A program made the translations under genes and the position numbers. This document shows, one piece after another, positions 1-11,815 of a stretch of 64,000 nucleotides of DNA (its first letter is position 1; each line of letters begins with the position of its first letter). The notes beneath the pieces are model-generated. The model had not been told where the DNA came from. It worked only from the letters and a program-made list of their open reading frames with translations, and ran no database searches. Origin of the DNA: Notolepis coatsorum (taxonomy: Eukaryota; Chordata; Actinopteri; Aulopiformes; Paralepididae); NCBI GenBank assembly GCA_963971535.1, contig OZ020589.1, positions 86,565,796 through 86,629,795 on the forward strand. The letters run 5' to 3'.

Positions 1-1
1 G

Positions 2-1318
2 CTAGACTGTCTACAGGGAGGAAAGCCCGTCCCATCAGACAGCAGACTGATTCACCTGGCACCAGAGAGTGACGCACATAATCTCATCAGAGTGGGTGGT
101 CGCCTGCGGAGAGCCCCCGATCTACCAGATGACATTAAGCACCCGATCGTCTTGAACAGCCGACACAAGGTCACAGAGCTGATCATAAAGAAATACGACG
201 AGGATGTGCACCACGCCGGAGCAGAGAGAGTCTTCGCGGAGATCAGACGTCGTTATTGGATATTACAAGGGAGAGAAGCAGTACGGCGCTTCCAGCGAAC
301 CTGTCTAGACTGCCGTAAGTGGCGCGCGCAGCCCAGCATACCACGGATGGCTGACCTACCCCCCTGTCGCCTCCGAATCGGCGACAAGCCATTCCACTCC
401 ACAGGCATGGACTGTTTTGGCCCGTTGTATATAAAAAGAGGAAGAGGCACCGAGAAGCGGTGGGGTATTGTATTCAAATGCATGACCACCAGAGCGATAC
501 ATATCGAGCTCCTTCCGACCATGAGCACAGACTCATTCCTTATGGCCTTCCGGAGATTCATATCACGGAAAGGACAACCGTCTACATTGTTGTCTGATCA
601 CGGGACCAACTTCAAAGGCGGAGAAAGAGAGCTGAGAGAGAGCTTCCAAGCTATGGGCCCAGAACTTAAGACCCACCTCGCTCCAGCCCAGGTTGACTTC
701 CAGTTTAATCCCCCGAACGCACCCCACTTCGGTGGAACCTGGGAACGAGAAGTACGTTCTATAAAGACAGCCCTGTATGCCGTACTCGGAGCCCAGACTG
801 TGGCAGAGGAAGTCCTAATGACAGTCCTCACGGAGATCGAGGGAGTATTGAACTCCAAACCCCTCGGTTACGTCTCCAGTGATGTAGCAGATGTCGACCC
901 AGTCACCCCTAACACACTCCTAATGGGGCGGCTGGACCCCGCGCTACCCCAGACAATGTACAGGCCCGAAGAAGCGAACGGCCGAAGAATGTGGAGGTAC
1001 AGCCAAGTACTAGCTGACAAGTTTTGGAGCAGCTTCCTACTTCACTACCTACCGTCTCTACAGACCCGCCAGAAGTGGGTAAAAGAGAGAGACAATTTGA
1101 CAGAAGGAACAGTCGTCATGATAGTTGACCAGTCACTCCCCAGAGCTATGTGGCCGGCTGGCCGCGTAAGCAAAGTGATCACCGGTGCCGATGGCAAGGT
1201 CCGAGCAGCTGAAGTACTCGTCCAAGGGCGCACCTACACACGGCCCGTGGCGAGGCTCATAGAACTGCCCCGACTCCCAGATACTATCGATGATGACCAT
1301 GACCCTATGACTTTGTGA
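2..1318 (+). CDS. pol: BEL/Pao Pol C-terminus: integrase and DUF5641-like tail (5' partial)
   Basis: This frame is open from base 2 to a stop at 1316-1318, about 438 residues. In order it shows the end of the RNase H-integrase linker, an H2C2 zinc-binding region (HHAGAERVF ... CLDC, about 205-315), and an integrase core with a D,D,E set. The acidic residues are seen in GMDCFGP (near 405-425), LLSDHGTNF (near 590-610) and HFGGTWEREV (near 725-755). The tail after about 950 (KWVKERDNLTEG, then PRAMWPAGRV) is the beta-rich DUF5641-type domain usual for BEL/Pao. The enzyme would insert the element cDNA into the genome. Unlike the copy at 35437-36550, this one has no internal stop: TAC stands where that copy has TAG. 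Codons are intact here, but activity cannot be judged without the rest of the element. Confidence 0.85.
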   Translation, partial: LDCLQGGKPVPSDSRLIHLAPESDAHNLIRVGGRLRRAPDLPDDIKHPIVLNSRHKVTELIIKKYDEDVHHAGAERVFAEIRRRYWILQGREAVRRFQRTCLDCRKWRAQPSIPRMADLPPCRLRIGDKPFHSTGMDCFGPLYIKRGRGTEKRWGIVFKCMTTRAIHIELLPTMSTDSFLMAFRRFISRKGQPSTLLSDHGTNFKGGERELRESFQAMGPELKTHLAPAQVDFQFNPPNAPHFGGTWEREVRSIKTALYAVLGAQTVAEEVLMTVLTEIEGVLNSKPLGYVSSDVADVDPVTPNTLLMGRLDPALPQTMYRPEEANGRRMWRYSQVLADKFWSSFLLHYLPSLQTRQKWVKERDNLTEGTVVMIVDQSLPRAMWPAGRVSKVITGADGKVRAAEVLVQGRTYTRPVARLIELPRLPDTIDDDHDPMTL

Positions 1319-1410
1319 GTTGACTGACCTTACAGCGGACCTTGAGTGGAAGACAGTGCGGTTAATCTGTCTCTGCTTAGCTAATTAGGTGGGACTAATT
1401 AGGGGGCGGC

Positions 1411-2810
1411 TGTTGTGAAGGATCAGATTAAACCGAATATGTATATTTATTTATATATATATATTTAATTGTATTTGTATATCGTTTGATATCCCCTGTA
1501 TATTCCTTGTACAATATGCATTGAATATCCCCGTTTCTACTAAACAGCCCATAATAGTTTCATTCTACCATTGGACTAGAACCTGGCGCCAGGTTGCCAT
1601 ACCCCTAGGTTCAAGTTCAATCGTGCCGCCTAACATGTCGAGGCAGCCCCCGGTTCCGCGCAGTAATATGCCGGGCGAAATACGTGTGGTACTATTTGTT
1701 CATAGCGCATATATATATGACGCTCGTAAAGTAGAACTTTCTTTTAGTCCAGTTCTTTACCCTCCAACAGAGTGACAGACGCAAAAGCCTCCCCACGAAG
1801 CACGTGCGGTGTAGTAAGACCTACTTGGCCCAGAATAGGCATTGAGATATCATGTAGATTAATAGTTGAATGGTCATAGTTTGGCACCATACCGTCGAGT
1901 TGGACGTATTCTATTAAGCTAATAATAGTCTATTTATGTATGGTGCATCGTTCGGTTCGAGTCCTACAGTTATCAGTACCCCCATCGTTCCTGACGTTAT
2001 CTGGACGCTTATCCAGGCTGGTCAGACCCCTAGTGGTGATTGCATCCGAGGAGCTCCGGGTCAAGAGCGACTGGACCTGTATATTGGATTACTCTACCCG
2101 ACGACGGCGAGCCTTCCACGGCTCTTGGATTATGCTTTATGTGCTTTGATTATTCCATGGATAAAGGCCAACACTGTCGAGTGTTGGAATTACCCCCCGG
2201 AGAGGACTACAGGTGAGGCGGCGCTCTACACGTGAGGTCGCACCACGTCTCTCCGTTGTGGACCGGCAGATACCGTTCCACAGAGGGTCCAGCTGTGTTC
2301 GTCTACGGTCCGAAGTTCTGTGGGCACTGGGTCTAAGACTTTGGATTCTCCCAAGACACCGTCGGCCAGATGGGATACCGCCAGCGACTTCTCTAACCCC
2401 CCCCTCCTACTGTCTTACAACCAGCGGGACCCCCCCCCCCCTTAGTGTATCCAGCTATAATTATTTAAGTACTATCGCTATCGTTTCCTAAATATTCCAG
2501 GTTGTATACTTACTCCCTGCGCAACCAGAGATTGGACATTCAATGTTGATTTACCTACAAATACTCATTTGCCATAAAAGTGCATACTTAACATTTCAAA
2601 TCATAAATGTAATTAAGTGAATATTGTGTACACCCTTTGCTGTATTAAATATTCGATTTGGTCCATTTGTGTTGGTTCGTTTCATCAGGTGGGAAAGTGT
2701 TCATCATACTTATATCTTGTACTGGGTGGCCAGAAGTTAAAGTACATGAGGTAGTGGTATTAAATATCATATCTAACAATACAGTCAGGGAATTGTACCC
2801 CTCAGCTACA
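1411..2810 (+). repeat. BEL/Pao 3' LTR
   Basis: The 1400-bp LTR starts TGTTGTGAAGGATCAG and ends in ...CAGCTACA. It aligns along its length with the LTRs at 33195-35343 and 43258-44653 in reverse complement, but is visibly diverged from them in the middle, so it belongs to a sister copy or subfamily. Runs of AT with TATATATATATA lie near its start, and a poly-C tract lies near 2431-2441. Confidence 0.85.
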
Positions 2811-3413
2811 CCAAGGAACTTATATGACTCCACCACCTCCACCTCCTCCCCTTGGATGGAGATGGGAATTGGGGGGGGGGTCTCTTCTTGCAGCTCCTTG
2901 GTCTTACTGGTGTTGAGTTGTAGGTGGTTGCTGTAGCTCCACCCCACAAAGCTCTCCACCGTGGCTCTATACTCCTCCTCATTGTCGTCGGTGATGTAGC
3001 TTACTATGGAGGAGTCGTCAGAGAACTTCTGCAGGTGGCACCCACTTGAGTTGTGGCAGAAGTCTGAGGTATAGAGGGTGAAGAGGAAGGGTGACAGCAC
3101 AGTTCCTTGGGGGGCGCCGGTGTTGCTCACCAGTACGTCAGACTGACTGTCCTTTAGTCTGATGTACTGCGGTGAGGTAGTCCTTGATCCAGGCCACCAA
3201 GCCGTGCTCCAGCTGCATCACGGAGAGCTTCTCCACTAGCAGTGACGGCTGGATGGTGTGGAAGGCACTGGAGAAGTCGAAGAACATAATCCTCACTGAG
3301 CTGCGTGGCTTCTCCAGGTGCGTGTAAGCTCTGTGGAGCATATAGATGATGACATCCTCCACCCAGATGTTTGCCTGGTATGCAAACTGCAGGGGGTCGA
3401 GGGAGTCACACAC
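2811..3413 (-). pseudogene. L2/CR1-type LINE reverse transcriptase fragment
   Basis: On the minus strand, two short frames carry reverse transcriptase motifs in order: PLQFAYQ, then FDFSSAFHTIQP (palm motif A), then a GAPQGTVLSPFLFTLYTSD block (motif B), then KFSDDSSIV (the F-x-DD catalytic box), then LNTSKTKEL and SYKFLGV. These are typical of the L2/CR1/Rex1 part of the Jockey group. The frame breaks near 3130-3140, and the downstream part is cut at 2810 by the BEL LTR. The 5' part is lost at the (TCTCTG)n repeat. It is a dead fragment; clade assignment within the group is uncertain. Confidence 0.75.
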
Positions 3414-3592
3414 CTACTCTCTCTGTCTCTCTCTCTATCTCTCTCCGTCTCTCTCTGTCTCTCTCTGTCTCTCTGTATCTATCTCTCTCTGTCTCTCTCA
3501 GTCTCTCTGTCTCTCTCTCTGTCTCTCTCTGTCTCTATCTCTCTCTGTGTCTCTCTCTCTGTCTCTCTGTCTCTCTCACTGTCTTTATTGAA
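3411..3592. repeat. (TCTCTG)n-like microsatellite
   Basis: About 180 bp of TCTC, TGTC and TATC units on the plus strand. The repeat gives open frames rich in Leu and Ser, which are not genes. Confidence 0.95.
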
Positions 3593-3611
3593 GCAATAAA
3601 ACAAGAATTCT

Positions 3612-4120
3612 GACTGACATTTACATTTAGTCATTTAGCTGACGCTTTTATCCAAAGCGACTTACAAGTTCTGTATGACAAGTCATCAGGAAGGGCACAA
3701 CTCTATCAGCTGAGTAACAATGTTCATCAAAGTGTTGAGTGCTACAGTGTAGGTTAGTTTATTAGGACAAGTGCATGACAGTAAGGTTAGTTAGGGTTCG
3801 ATTTTTTTGTATTATTATTATTATAATTCTTTTAGATAATGGTTGAAGAAGTGCGTCTTTAGTCGACGGCGAAAGATTGGACGGGGTTTCGGCTGTCCTA
3901 ACTGGGGTGGGTAGTTCATTCCACCATTGTGGGGCAAGGACTGAGAAAAGGCAGGTTCTCCTTGATGACCCTTCCGGAGCTCGGATAGGAGTGGGTCTGA
4001 GATGGCCAGAAGATGCAGAGCGTAGGGGTCTTGAGGGTGTGTAGTTAGAGACCATTGACCGGATGTAGACGGGAGCGGTTCCCTTTGCCGCACAATGTTT
4101 TAGCCCTTCACATTTCATGT
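3612..4120 (-). pseudogene. LINE 3' end: ORF2 C-terminus plus 3' tail
   Basis: The minus strand encodes a fragment typical of the C-terminal tail of L2/Rex-type LINE ORF2: SGHLRPTPIRAPEGSSRRT, then PQWWNELPTPVRTAETPSN, then FRRRLKTHFF, split between two frames by a small indel. It is followed by a 3' UTR that ends with the widespread teleost tail (plus strand: ACATTTAGTCATTTAGCTGACG, then CTTTTATCCAAAGCGACTTA, from 3619). The start of ORF2 is missing, so this is a 5'-truncated copy. Confidence 0.65.
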
Positions 4121-4174
4121 TCTTTCTACTCCTTTACTAGTTTTAGTCCTACTTATTTTATCCCGCTCAAGCCC

Positions 4175-4550
<376 letters not shown>

Positions 4551-4834
4551 GTAATTTTTTACTCTCTTGCTAGTTTTTACATTCTACACTGTAGCGCTTT
4601 GAGATTTGTTCCACAAATATAAAGCCCCTACAAATCAAATATATTATTATCATTATTTAATTTCCATTAAATGAGGAAGAGTGGGACACCCCGGGCACAT
4701 CTTGTATTGTGCAATAATTGTTGAAAAAAGAAAAGTGTCTTGTATAAACCACGCCCACTTCCGGTATTCTATCCGAATACAGATACAGATTATTTTGTTG
4801 ATTGAACAGATACAGATAATGATGTCTCAGCATT
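4551..4834. other. No gene recognised
   Basis: AT-rich spacer with a second short ATTATTATC patch near 4641. I see no coding signal or element end here. Confidence 0.6.
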
Positions 4835-5448
4835 GTGTACAGAGTAGTACTAGTATTTAGCGTTGTGTACATAGGAGTACTAGTACTCAGTGTTGTGTAC
4901 AGAGTAGTACTAGTACTCAGTGTTGTGTTCAGAGTAGTACTAGTACTCAGTGTTGTGTTCAGAGTAGTACTAGTACTCAGTGTTGTGTACAGAGTAGTAC
5001 TAGTATTTAGCGTTGTGTACAGAGGAGTACTAGTACTCAGTGTTGTGTACAGAGTAGTACTAGTACTCAGTGTTGTGTTCAGAGTAGTACTAGTACTCAG
5101 CGTTGTGTACAGAGTAGTACTAGTACTCAGCGTTGTGTACAGAGTAGTACTAGTACTCAGTGTTGTGTATAGAGTAGTACTAGTACTCAGCATTGTGTAC
5201 AGAGTAGTACTAGTACTCAGCGTTGTGTACAGAGTAGTACTAGTACTCAGTGTTGTGTATAGAGTAGTACTAGTACTCAGCATTGTGTACAGAATAGTAC
5301 TAGTACTCAGCATTGTGTACAGAGTAGTACTAGTACTCAGCGTTGTGTACAGAGTAGTACTAATACTCAGCATTGTGTACAGAGTAGTACTAGTACTCAG
5401 TGTTGTGTATAGAGTAGTACTAGTACTCAGCATTGTGTACAGAGTAGT
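4835..5448. repeat. 30-bp minisatellite, left part
   Basis: About 20 copies of a 30-bp unit containing GTGTACAGAGTAGTACTAGT, with small variants (GTGTAC/GTGTTC/GTGTAT, CAGCATT/CAGCGTT/CAGTGTT). The core GTACTAGTAC is palindromic. Because 30 is divisible by three, long open frames run through both strands (Thr/Ser-rich and Val/Leu-rich); these are artefacts. The array resumes at 18663 beyond an LTR element that interrupts it. Confidence 0.95.
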
Positions 5449-6904
5449 TGTCGTGTATTATCAAAATGAAACATGTAAAAACTCAAGAAAACTGTACAAA
5501 TGATACCGGATGAAATACTGTTGTAAGTTGTATTACAGAATGAATCAAAAATCAGCCTGGCGGTCTCCCAAAGGAAAACAAGCCACCAGCTGTTAAACAG
5601 TGTCAAACTCCCCCTCACATAGCTGTTATCAGCAAGACCACTGAGGATCAGATGACAATCTCCTCTCACACAAAAGGAGGTGAGCAGGAAAGAGGTTTGT
5701 TTACTGTTGCTCAAAATATAGTGGGGGTCAGAGTTTTATTGACCTAGCCTGACCTAGATGGGTGACGTAATTAAAGATCTCAGCAGCTGGTTAAAAACAC
5801 TGGTCACTAGAAAAACTAAATGCAGTTAACCAGAATAATTAACAAATTAACCAGAGAACAAGACATTTACTAAAAGCAAAGCAAGGACCTTTATGTTAAA
5901 AACTAAACAAGATACTTAGTGATCAAATAAAGCTAAAACAAGGTTAAAGATTACTCCAATAGAAATACAATCAGTATGATGAACAATCAAATAAAGTTCA
6001 ATTACATAAGTTACATGTGGACATAACTCAAGGAAAAACTATTAGGAAAACTAGTCAAAATAAAGAATAACTCTTAAATAATAAGGATAAGAAAACCATG
6101 ACACAGGACTCCTTATCGGTTAAATCAAGAAGCCAGTATACTATTTCTGTTGAAGGACAGATGCAGTTCTCTGTTCAAGGAGAGAAGAACTGTAGAAACT
6201 TCCCAATAAGGTAATGGAAATAGAATGGCTAATAGACAGTAGGATTCTCCCCGTTATAGACTGCGTCAGGGTCACCCTGTAAACTCCGTTTCACCAGACC
6301 AGGACGACATGTCACTCAAAAGGGATCTTCTAGAAGTAAGTTAGCCAATAGGGAAGCAGGGGCTCTGGAGTGACGTCACCTGACGGGCAGGGAAAATGGG
6401 AGGGGATTTCTCTTTTTAATACTGCAGGGAAGCTGATGGAGACAGACAGAGACACCCACCGACAGAGAGGAGAACAGGATCGCATCGCAGCAGGGGATCC
6501 AGACTCCACAGAGAGGACGAACCAATCGCTCCCAGCTTTGAGGATCCCGGACAACCAGGGTTGCTTTGGCAACCAGCAGCAAACAAAGAAACACAGCCTC
6601 GTGTTGTCTGGACAACCTGAGACAACCACACCAGGAGAAAGCGCTCTGACCGGCCGCAGCCGATCAGACCGGGGCTGATAGCCACACCGATGACGATGAT
6701 TAGATATCCAATGAAGACCCTGTACTAAGTTGATTCATCTAGCTTGTGTTTATTGAAATGGAAATAAACACAGCTTTGTTTTATTCAAACCACCTCGTCT
6801 GCGTTTCCTTCCTACAACCGAACACTTGAAATGCAAACAATGGAGAGTAGAAGGGTACAAACTATACAATCACAGAGACTAGATAATGAATGAAGAATAC
6901 TTCA
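5449..6904 (+). repeat. 5' LTR of the ERV-like element
   Basis: 1456 bp, TG...CA ends. AATAAA at 6763-6768 is a plausible polyadenylation signal, with the U5-like stretch after it. It differs from the 3' LTR (1438 bp) by a few substitutions and by an altered segment near 6655-6700, so the two are roughly 97-98% alike by eye. This implies fairly recent integration. Short open frames inside are not genes. Confidence 0.85.
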
Positions 6905-6906
6905 AA

Positions 6907-6924
6907 TGGTCCGTGACCCGTGCT
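6907..6924 (+). promoter_or_regulatory. Primer-binding-site-like sequence, tRNA-His type
   Basis: TGGTCCGTGACCCGTGCT begins two bases after the LTR end. It resembles the complement of a tRNA-His 3' end (TGGTGCCGTGACTCGG), sharing CCGTGAC with a one-base gap before it. Complementarity may continue into a T-arm-like TTTCGACC at 6927-6934. The match is imperfect, so the primer assignment is tentative. Confidence 0.45.
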
Positions 6925-7363
6925 GATTTCGACCAAAGCCGGTTGAAGACGACGAAAGCTACTTCTCAAAGAGACAGAGAGGTTCTCTCCCTCATCGACG
7001 ACTCTACGACTGTTAAATCTTCACCTCATCAGCCAAGGTCAGCGGGTTGGTAGGTAAGTAAAGATGGTGCCTCTGAATTGGTGGAGGCCGAGCAGAGTCC
7101 GATTGGGGTTTGCTATGAGTAGATGTGGAAACTGGGCTAGACCACTAATGTGTTGGTGTCGGAAGACGCCAGAGACCAGAATTCACAACCTGGCTCTGGT
7201 CTCGGCCGCGCCAACGCAGCACTTGATAGAATAGGGAATTAAGGAGGGGCGCGCAATCGGAGTGAACGGTACAGAGCTGCAGGAGAAGTGACACATTTAT
7301 AGACTAGGAACGCTATAAATAGGGAATTGTTCAGGGAAACAATTGAAAGTCTGGGGGTATGTC
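6925..7363 (+). other. Leader region of the ERV-like element
   Basis: Non-coding stretch between the PBS-like site and the nested LINE. It has many ATG-poor GA-rich segments and no supported ORF. Confidence 0.5.
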
Positions 7364-9658
7364 AAGTCAAGTCAAGAGTTTTATTTGTCACGGCATACAA
7401 GTATACAATGAAATGCGGGTGGTCTTGCCCACAACGATGTGCATTACAGTGGTACAACATATATAGAATCCAAAAAAAAAACAAAAAAAACATTGTGCAA
7501 TAAACAGGTAACAGGTAACAGGTAACATGGTGTGACATCTCGGTATCTGTACATAGTTATTTACAGAGCATATAGGACATGCTAGGTCGCTTTAGTAGTG
7601 CAATACACTGTTCCTGTTGTTATACTAATTTAAAGTGGCCTTTCCTTTTGGCCATAAGTGTGCGTGTGTGCGGCATGAGTGTGTGCCCGCTCATGTTAAA
7701 GTGTTAAAGTGGCTGCTAGTGTGTGAGCGTGCACAGCGTGCGTGTCGTGTGTGTGCTCATGTGTGCTTGTGTGTGGATAGTTCAGTGTTCTGTGGCACTC
7801 AATGTTCATTGTTCAAGGCTCTGATGGCGTGGGGGAAGAAGCTGAGCCTAAGCCTCTCTGTCCTAGTAGCTGGGGTTCGCAGGCGTCTGCCTGACCTCAG
7901 CAGTTGGAACAGGCTGTTATTGGGGTGGTGGGGGTCTTTCATTATCCTGCAGGCTCTGGATTTGCACCTCTTGTTGTATAGAACCTGCAGGGGATGTAGC
8001 GCAATACCCGTGGTACGCTCGGCTGAGCGCACCACTCTCTGTAGGGCCTTCTTGTCCTGTGCCGTGCTGTTTCCATACCAGGCAGTGATGTTTCCGGTCA
8101 AGATGCTCTCTACAGCTCCTGAGTAGAAGGACTGGAGTATCTTCCCCGATACTCTGAACTTCCTTAACTGTCTCAGGTGGTAGAGGCGCTGTTTCGCCTT
8201 ATTTACTACTGTGTCTATGTGTGTTGACCATGTCAGATCCTCTGAGATGTGGACCCCCAGGTACTTAAAGCTGCTCACCCTGTCCACGGTAGCCCCATTA
8301 ATCATCAGTGGTGTGTGTGTCTCCTGCTGTCCTCTCCTATAATCCACGATCAGCTCCTTGGTTTTACCAATGTTCAGGAGCAGGCTGTTGTCCTGGCACC
8401 AGCGTTCCAGTACCTCAACCTCCTCCCGGTAGGCCTTCTCGTCGTTGTCCGAGATCAGCCCCACCACCACCGTGTTGTCTGCGAACTTCACTATGGAGTT
8501 GGAGCTGAACTTGGCCACACAATCGTGTGTGTAGAGCGAGTACAGCAGGGGGCTTAGAACACAGCCCTGGGGGGACCCGATGCTCAGGGTGATGGTGTTG
8601 GAGGTCTGACCCCCCACCCTGACCGCCTGGGGTCTTTCACTCAGAAAGTCCAGTACCCAGGCGCTCAGGGCGGAGCTCAGACCCAGCTCGATCAGCTTGT
8701 CCACCAGTCTGGTTGGGACTATGGTGTTGAACGCTGAGCTGTAGTCAATGAACAACAGTCTCACATAGCCCCCCTTCTGACGGTCAAGGTGGGAGAGGGT
8801 GCTGTGCAGTACCTGGGAGACCGCGTCGTCAGTGGACCTGTTTGTCCTGTATGCAAATTGCATAGGGTCCATATCACTGGGGAGGGAGGCACAAATGTGG
8901 TCCTTGACCAGCCTCTCGAAACATTTCATGACCACAGAGGTGAGTGCCACGGGTCTGTAGTCATTTGGACATGTTGGGGAGGTTTTCTTCGGTACAGGGA
9001 TGATGGTAGACATCTTGAAGCAGGCAGGGACCACTGACTCCGCCAGGGATCGTTTAAATATGGCGGTGAACACCGGGGCAAGCTGGTTGGCACAGGACTT
9101 AAGTATGCGTCCTGTTATACCATCTGGGCCAGCAGCCTTCCTGGTGTTCACCTGCATAAATGCTCTTCTCACACTGTGTACCGTCAATGAGAGAGCGTCC
9201 CCGCCCTCCCGCGGATGCCCCCCCCCCCTCCACAACAGCCGGCGCACCAGTGACGTCACTAGCCGTTGGGCTAGCAGTGCCACTGTTTGCACCAAACCGC
9301 GCATAGAAGGTGTTGAGCTTGTCCGCAAGGGAGGCGTCGTCGCTCCCCATTGAGGGGGCGCTGACTTTGTAGTCAGTTATAGCCTTCAGTCCCTGCCATA
9401 AGCCGCTTGTGTCATTCTGTGCCATTTGTGCCTCCATCTTGTCGGCATACGTCCTCTTAGCAAGTTTAACAGCCTTGCGCAGAGTGTAGACTGTTGTCTT
9501 GTACTCTTCCATGTTTCCTGACTCTCTGCCCCGGTTATAAGCAGTGGTGCGAGAGTTCAGGGCTGCTCTGATAGTACTGTCCACCCATGGTTTCTGGTTT
9601 GGGAACACTCTCGCCTGTTTGGTTGAGGGACTGGTTATAATGAGACCGCGGTTCATTC
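7364..9658 (-). mobile_element. L2/Rex1-type LINE, 5'-truncated, nested in the ERV-like element
   Basis: Minus-strand insertion whose 3' end is the pentamer tail at 7364-7380 (GTCAAGTCAAGTCAAG on the plus strand), followed inward by a 3' UTR and ORF2. The 5' end breaks off near 9658, before the endonuclease, as expected for target-primed reverse transcription. The same family recurs at 26415-28480 in plus orientation. No clear TSD was found. Confidence 0.8.
7799..9656 (-). pseudogene. LINE ORF2 reverse transcriptase, frameshifted
   Basis: Minus-strand frame 9328-7799 carries the reverse transcriptase domain in order: [55 protein letters not shown] (motif A), SIGSPQGCVLSPLLYSLYTHD (motif B), KFADNTVVVG (motif C), NIGKTKELIVDY, then the ORF2 tail (VVRSAERTTG ... 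CKSRACRIMKDP). The upstream part (9656-9099, starting MNRGLIITSPS) is in another frame; the shift lies at the poly-C run near 9210-9222. Motif C reads FADN where active enzymes have FADD, so catalysis is probably lost even apart from the frameshift and 5' truncation. The sister copy at 26585-27741 is more decayed. Confidence 0.8.
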
Positions 9659-11460
9659 ATTAAAACTGCGCCCAAGCTCTGCGGCGGCTGATGAATGAAG
9701 CGTGGGGGTCGTTATGGATTTACAAAACCCTCCCGTCAGTCAAGGATGTGGCCTCCGGTAAAGGAAGGTTTAAACTGGTTTGTATTTAGTTCAGATCGCG
9801 CCAACCAGGTGATGAAATTTCGCGCCAGGTCGCTTAACGAAAAGGCTTTCTTAGAATCGACGCGCTAAGATAGTAAACGGATGGGAGACGTCCCATGTGC
9901 AGGCTGTCTAGACGTAATTCGACGTCATTCGCTTGGATTCGCCTTTTGTCTGAATCTGAGAAATAACGAGCTTGTGGAGGAGAGAAACAGTATGAAATAG
10001 GTGGTTTGTGGTCAAACGGTGAGCACGATTTGGCAAACAAACCTCCATTTAAAGCCGACAAGTGGCCTGCAAAAACTCTCTGCGAGCTATGTTATGTGAA
10101 TGGAGAGGGCCATGGGGAATAGCGAGACGAAAATTCAAAGATCTTGGTATATAGAGCACTTTTTGAAAATTGTATGAAAGAACTGCACTTATGATTAAGA
10201 CAAGTTGCATTGTATGGGCGAGGTTTAGGTTAGGAAATGCGCTGAGGACGGATGTGGCCAAGGGAATGGTATGTTTATAAATAGGACAATGTGTTTTGCT
10301 AAGTATATATGTTTGATGAATGTCTGTTAGTGGTTATGAGTGAATGCCGAGGTGAAAAGGGTATCGTTATGAAACAATAGTGACCAAAACGGCAGCGGAG
10401 AAACCATAACACTGTCCGTTGTATAAAGACTAGGTTAGCTTGTTTGTTAGCCGCAAGGATAAGCAGGATTAAATGTGGATGCTGCATTGCATTATCAAGT
10501 ATATTGAATGAATGGCGAGTGTGGTGGGGCAAAAATGATCTGTGGTGTTCGTTGAAATTTTTTAAATCGGTGGTATTAAGGTCGTAGTTTAATGTAGTAG
10601 GACTCAAAAGAAGCGATCTTTTGGGAACTGATGACGTCACTAGAAACGTCTGGTCGGAGGGGGCTTTGGGAGCGTTGGATTTAAAATAGTGTGTATTTCG
10701 GCCAGGCGGGGCCAAACGGGCGAGCGAACTAATATAAAGATGATAATATATGATCTGTAAACTAGCGCTTAATGAGATTAAAGTTATAATGCGGGGTATA
10801 ACTGTGTTGCGCAAACGTCGCGATGTGTGGTGCCGCTCAAATCAACGGGACAATGGGCCGTATAGGAGACGTTATTATGGATGCTAAGCTAAGCTAACTA
10901 GCCATGCTAGGCTAAGCGGGCGATAACATGATTGAGCTAAGCTAATTGAGCTAGCAGTACTAAGCTAACGGAGCTAGCAGTGGGGAGCTAATGAAGCTAA
11001 TATGCTAAGTTACCTGTGCTAACAATGTAGCATGATTGAACTCTCGGTGAATATCTTGGTGGCTGGTACGAGACCTTAGGGAGGCGCGGACAGTAACTTC
11101 CGGTATAAAGGGATTCTGGGGATTGTGGTTTATTATTGAGTAAAAACGTCGGTTTGACGTTGTGTGGTGATGTGCTGCGTGATGACGCACTTGTTGTGGG
11201 AGGGTGTTGATGCCTCCTGCAGGACATTGTGGGTATTGTAGTACAATAGGTGTGATGTACGATGGGTATTGTAGTACAATAGGTGTGATGGACGAACGTT
11301 ACAGCAGAGGGCGGTGTTGCCTCTTAGGTTTTTACACCTCACCTTCACATGTAAGCAGGGCGCCAAGGGGGATGGTTGAAGTGGTTGGAAGTTGAGCTTT
11401 TTGGTAGGACAGTGGACAGTGAAAGTGTGATAGGGGGCGGTGTTGGACAAGACGAGTTGG
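9659..11460 (+). other. ERV-like element internal region, no protein recognised
   Basis: About 1.8 kb with no supported coding frame. The longest minus frame (10299-10814) has no known motif and is likely chance. Two low-complexity features stand out: a GCTAA/GCTAGC-rich stretch at 10876-11010 and a 36-bp direct repeat (GTATTGTAGTACAATAGGTG at about 11230 and 11267). Confidence 0.5.
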
Positions 11461-11499
11461 AGTGAACAGCGACGTTGTGTGCTGTGACGAGAGGCTGCG

Positions 11500-11815
11500 G
11501 GCCCCCCCCCCCTTCTCCTCTGTGTCTCTCCCTCCCTCTCTCCCTCCCTCCCTGCCTTCCTCCCTCCCTCCCTCCTTCCCTGCCTCTCTCCCTCCCTCCC
11601 TCTCTCCCTCTCTTCCTGCCTCTGTATGTCTCTACCCCCTCCTCCCTCCCACTCTCTCTCTCTCTCCCCTATGTCTCTCCCCCCTCCTCCCTCCCACTCT
11701 CTCTCCCATAATCCTTCTGTCCCTCCCTCTCCTCTCTCCCTCCCTCCATCCCTCTCTCCCTCCCTCCCGGTATCTCCCCCTCCCTTTGTTTCCTCTCTAT
11801 CCCACTCTCCCTGCT
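11500..11815. repeat. Polypyrimidine tract (CCCT/CTCT)n
   Basis: About 315 bp of almost pure C and T on the plus strand, with irregular CCCTCCCT and CTCTCTCC units. Pro/Ser/Leu-rich open frames here are compositional. Confidence 0.9.

Larger units (their letters stand above)
1..2810 (+). mobile_element. BEL/Pao LTR retrotransposon, 3' half (truncated by window start)
   Basis: The stretch holds an open pol C-terminus (integrase and tail domain), a purine-rich tract AGGGGGCGGC at 1401-1410, and a 1.4-kb LTR at 1411-2810. The integrase and LTR start match the BEL copy at 33195-44653 on the other strand, which defines the LTR edges (TGTTGTGAAGG at the start, CCCTCAGCTACA at the end). The 5' LTR, gag, protease and reverse transcriptase lie outside the window. 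The element sits within a minus-strand L2-type LINE that resumes at 2811. The TSD cannot be checked because the other end is missing. Confidence 0.88.

Noticed and set aside
3318..3613. Leu/Ser-rich open frames
   Set aside because: Produced by the (TCTCTG)n microsatellite.
4657..5503. Long open frames on both strands (Thr/Ser-rich and Val/Leu-rich)
   Set aside because: They are translations of a 30-bp minisatellite whose period is a multiple of three; no gene is supported.
10299..10814. Minus-strand 171-aa open frame in the LTR element
   Set aside because: No motif, no start context, AT-rich composition; most likely chance.
10876..11010. GCTAA-rich stretch as an operator or array
   Set aside because: Irregular spacing and low complexity; such GCTAA/GCTAGC runs look like simple sequence.
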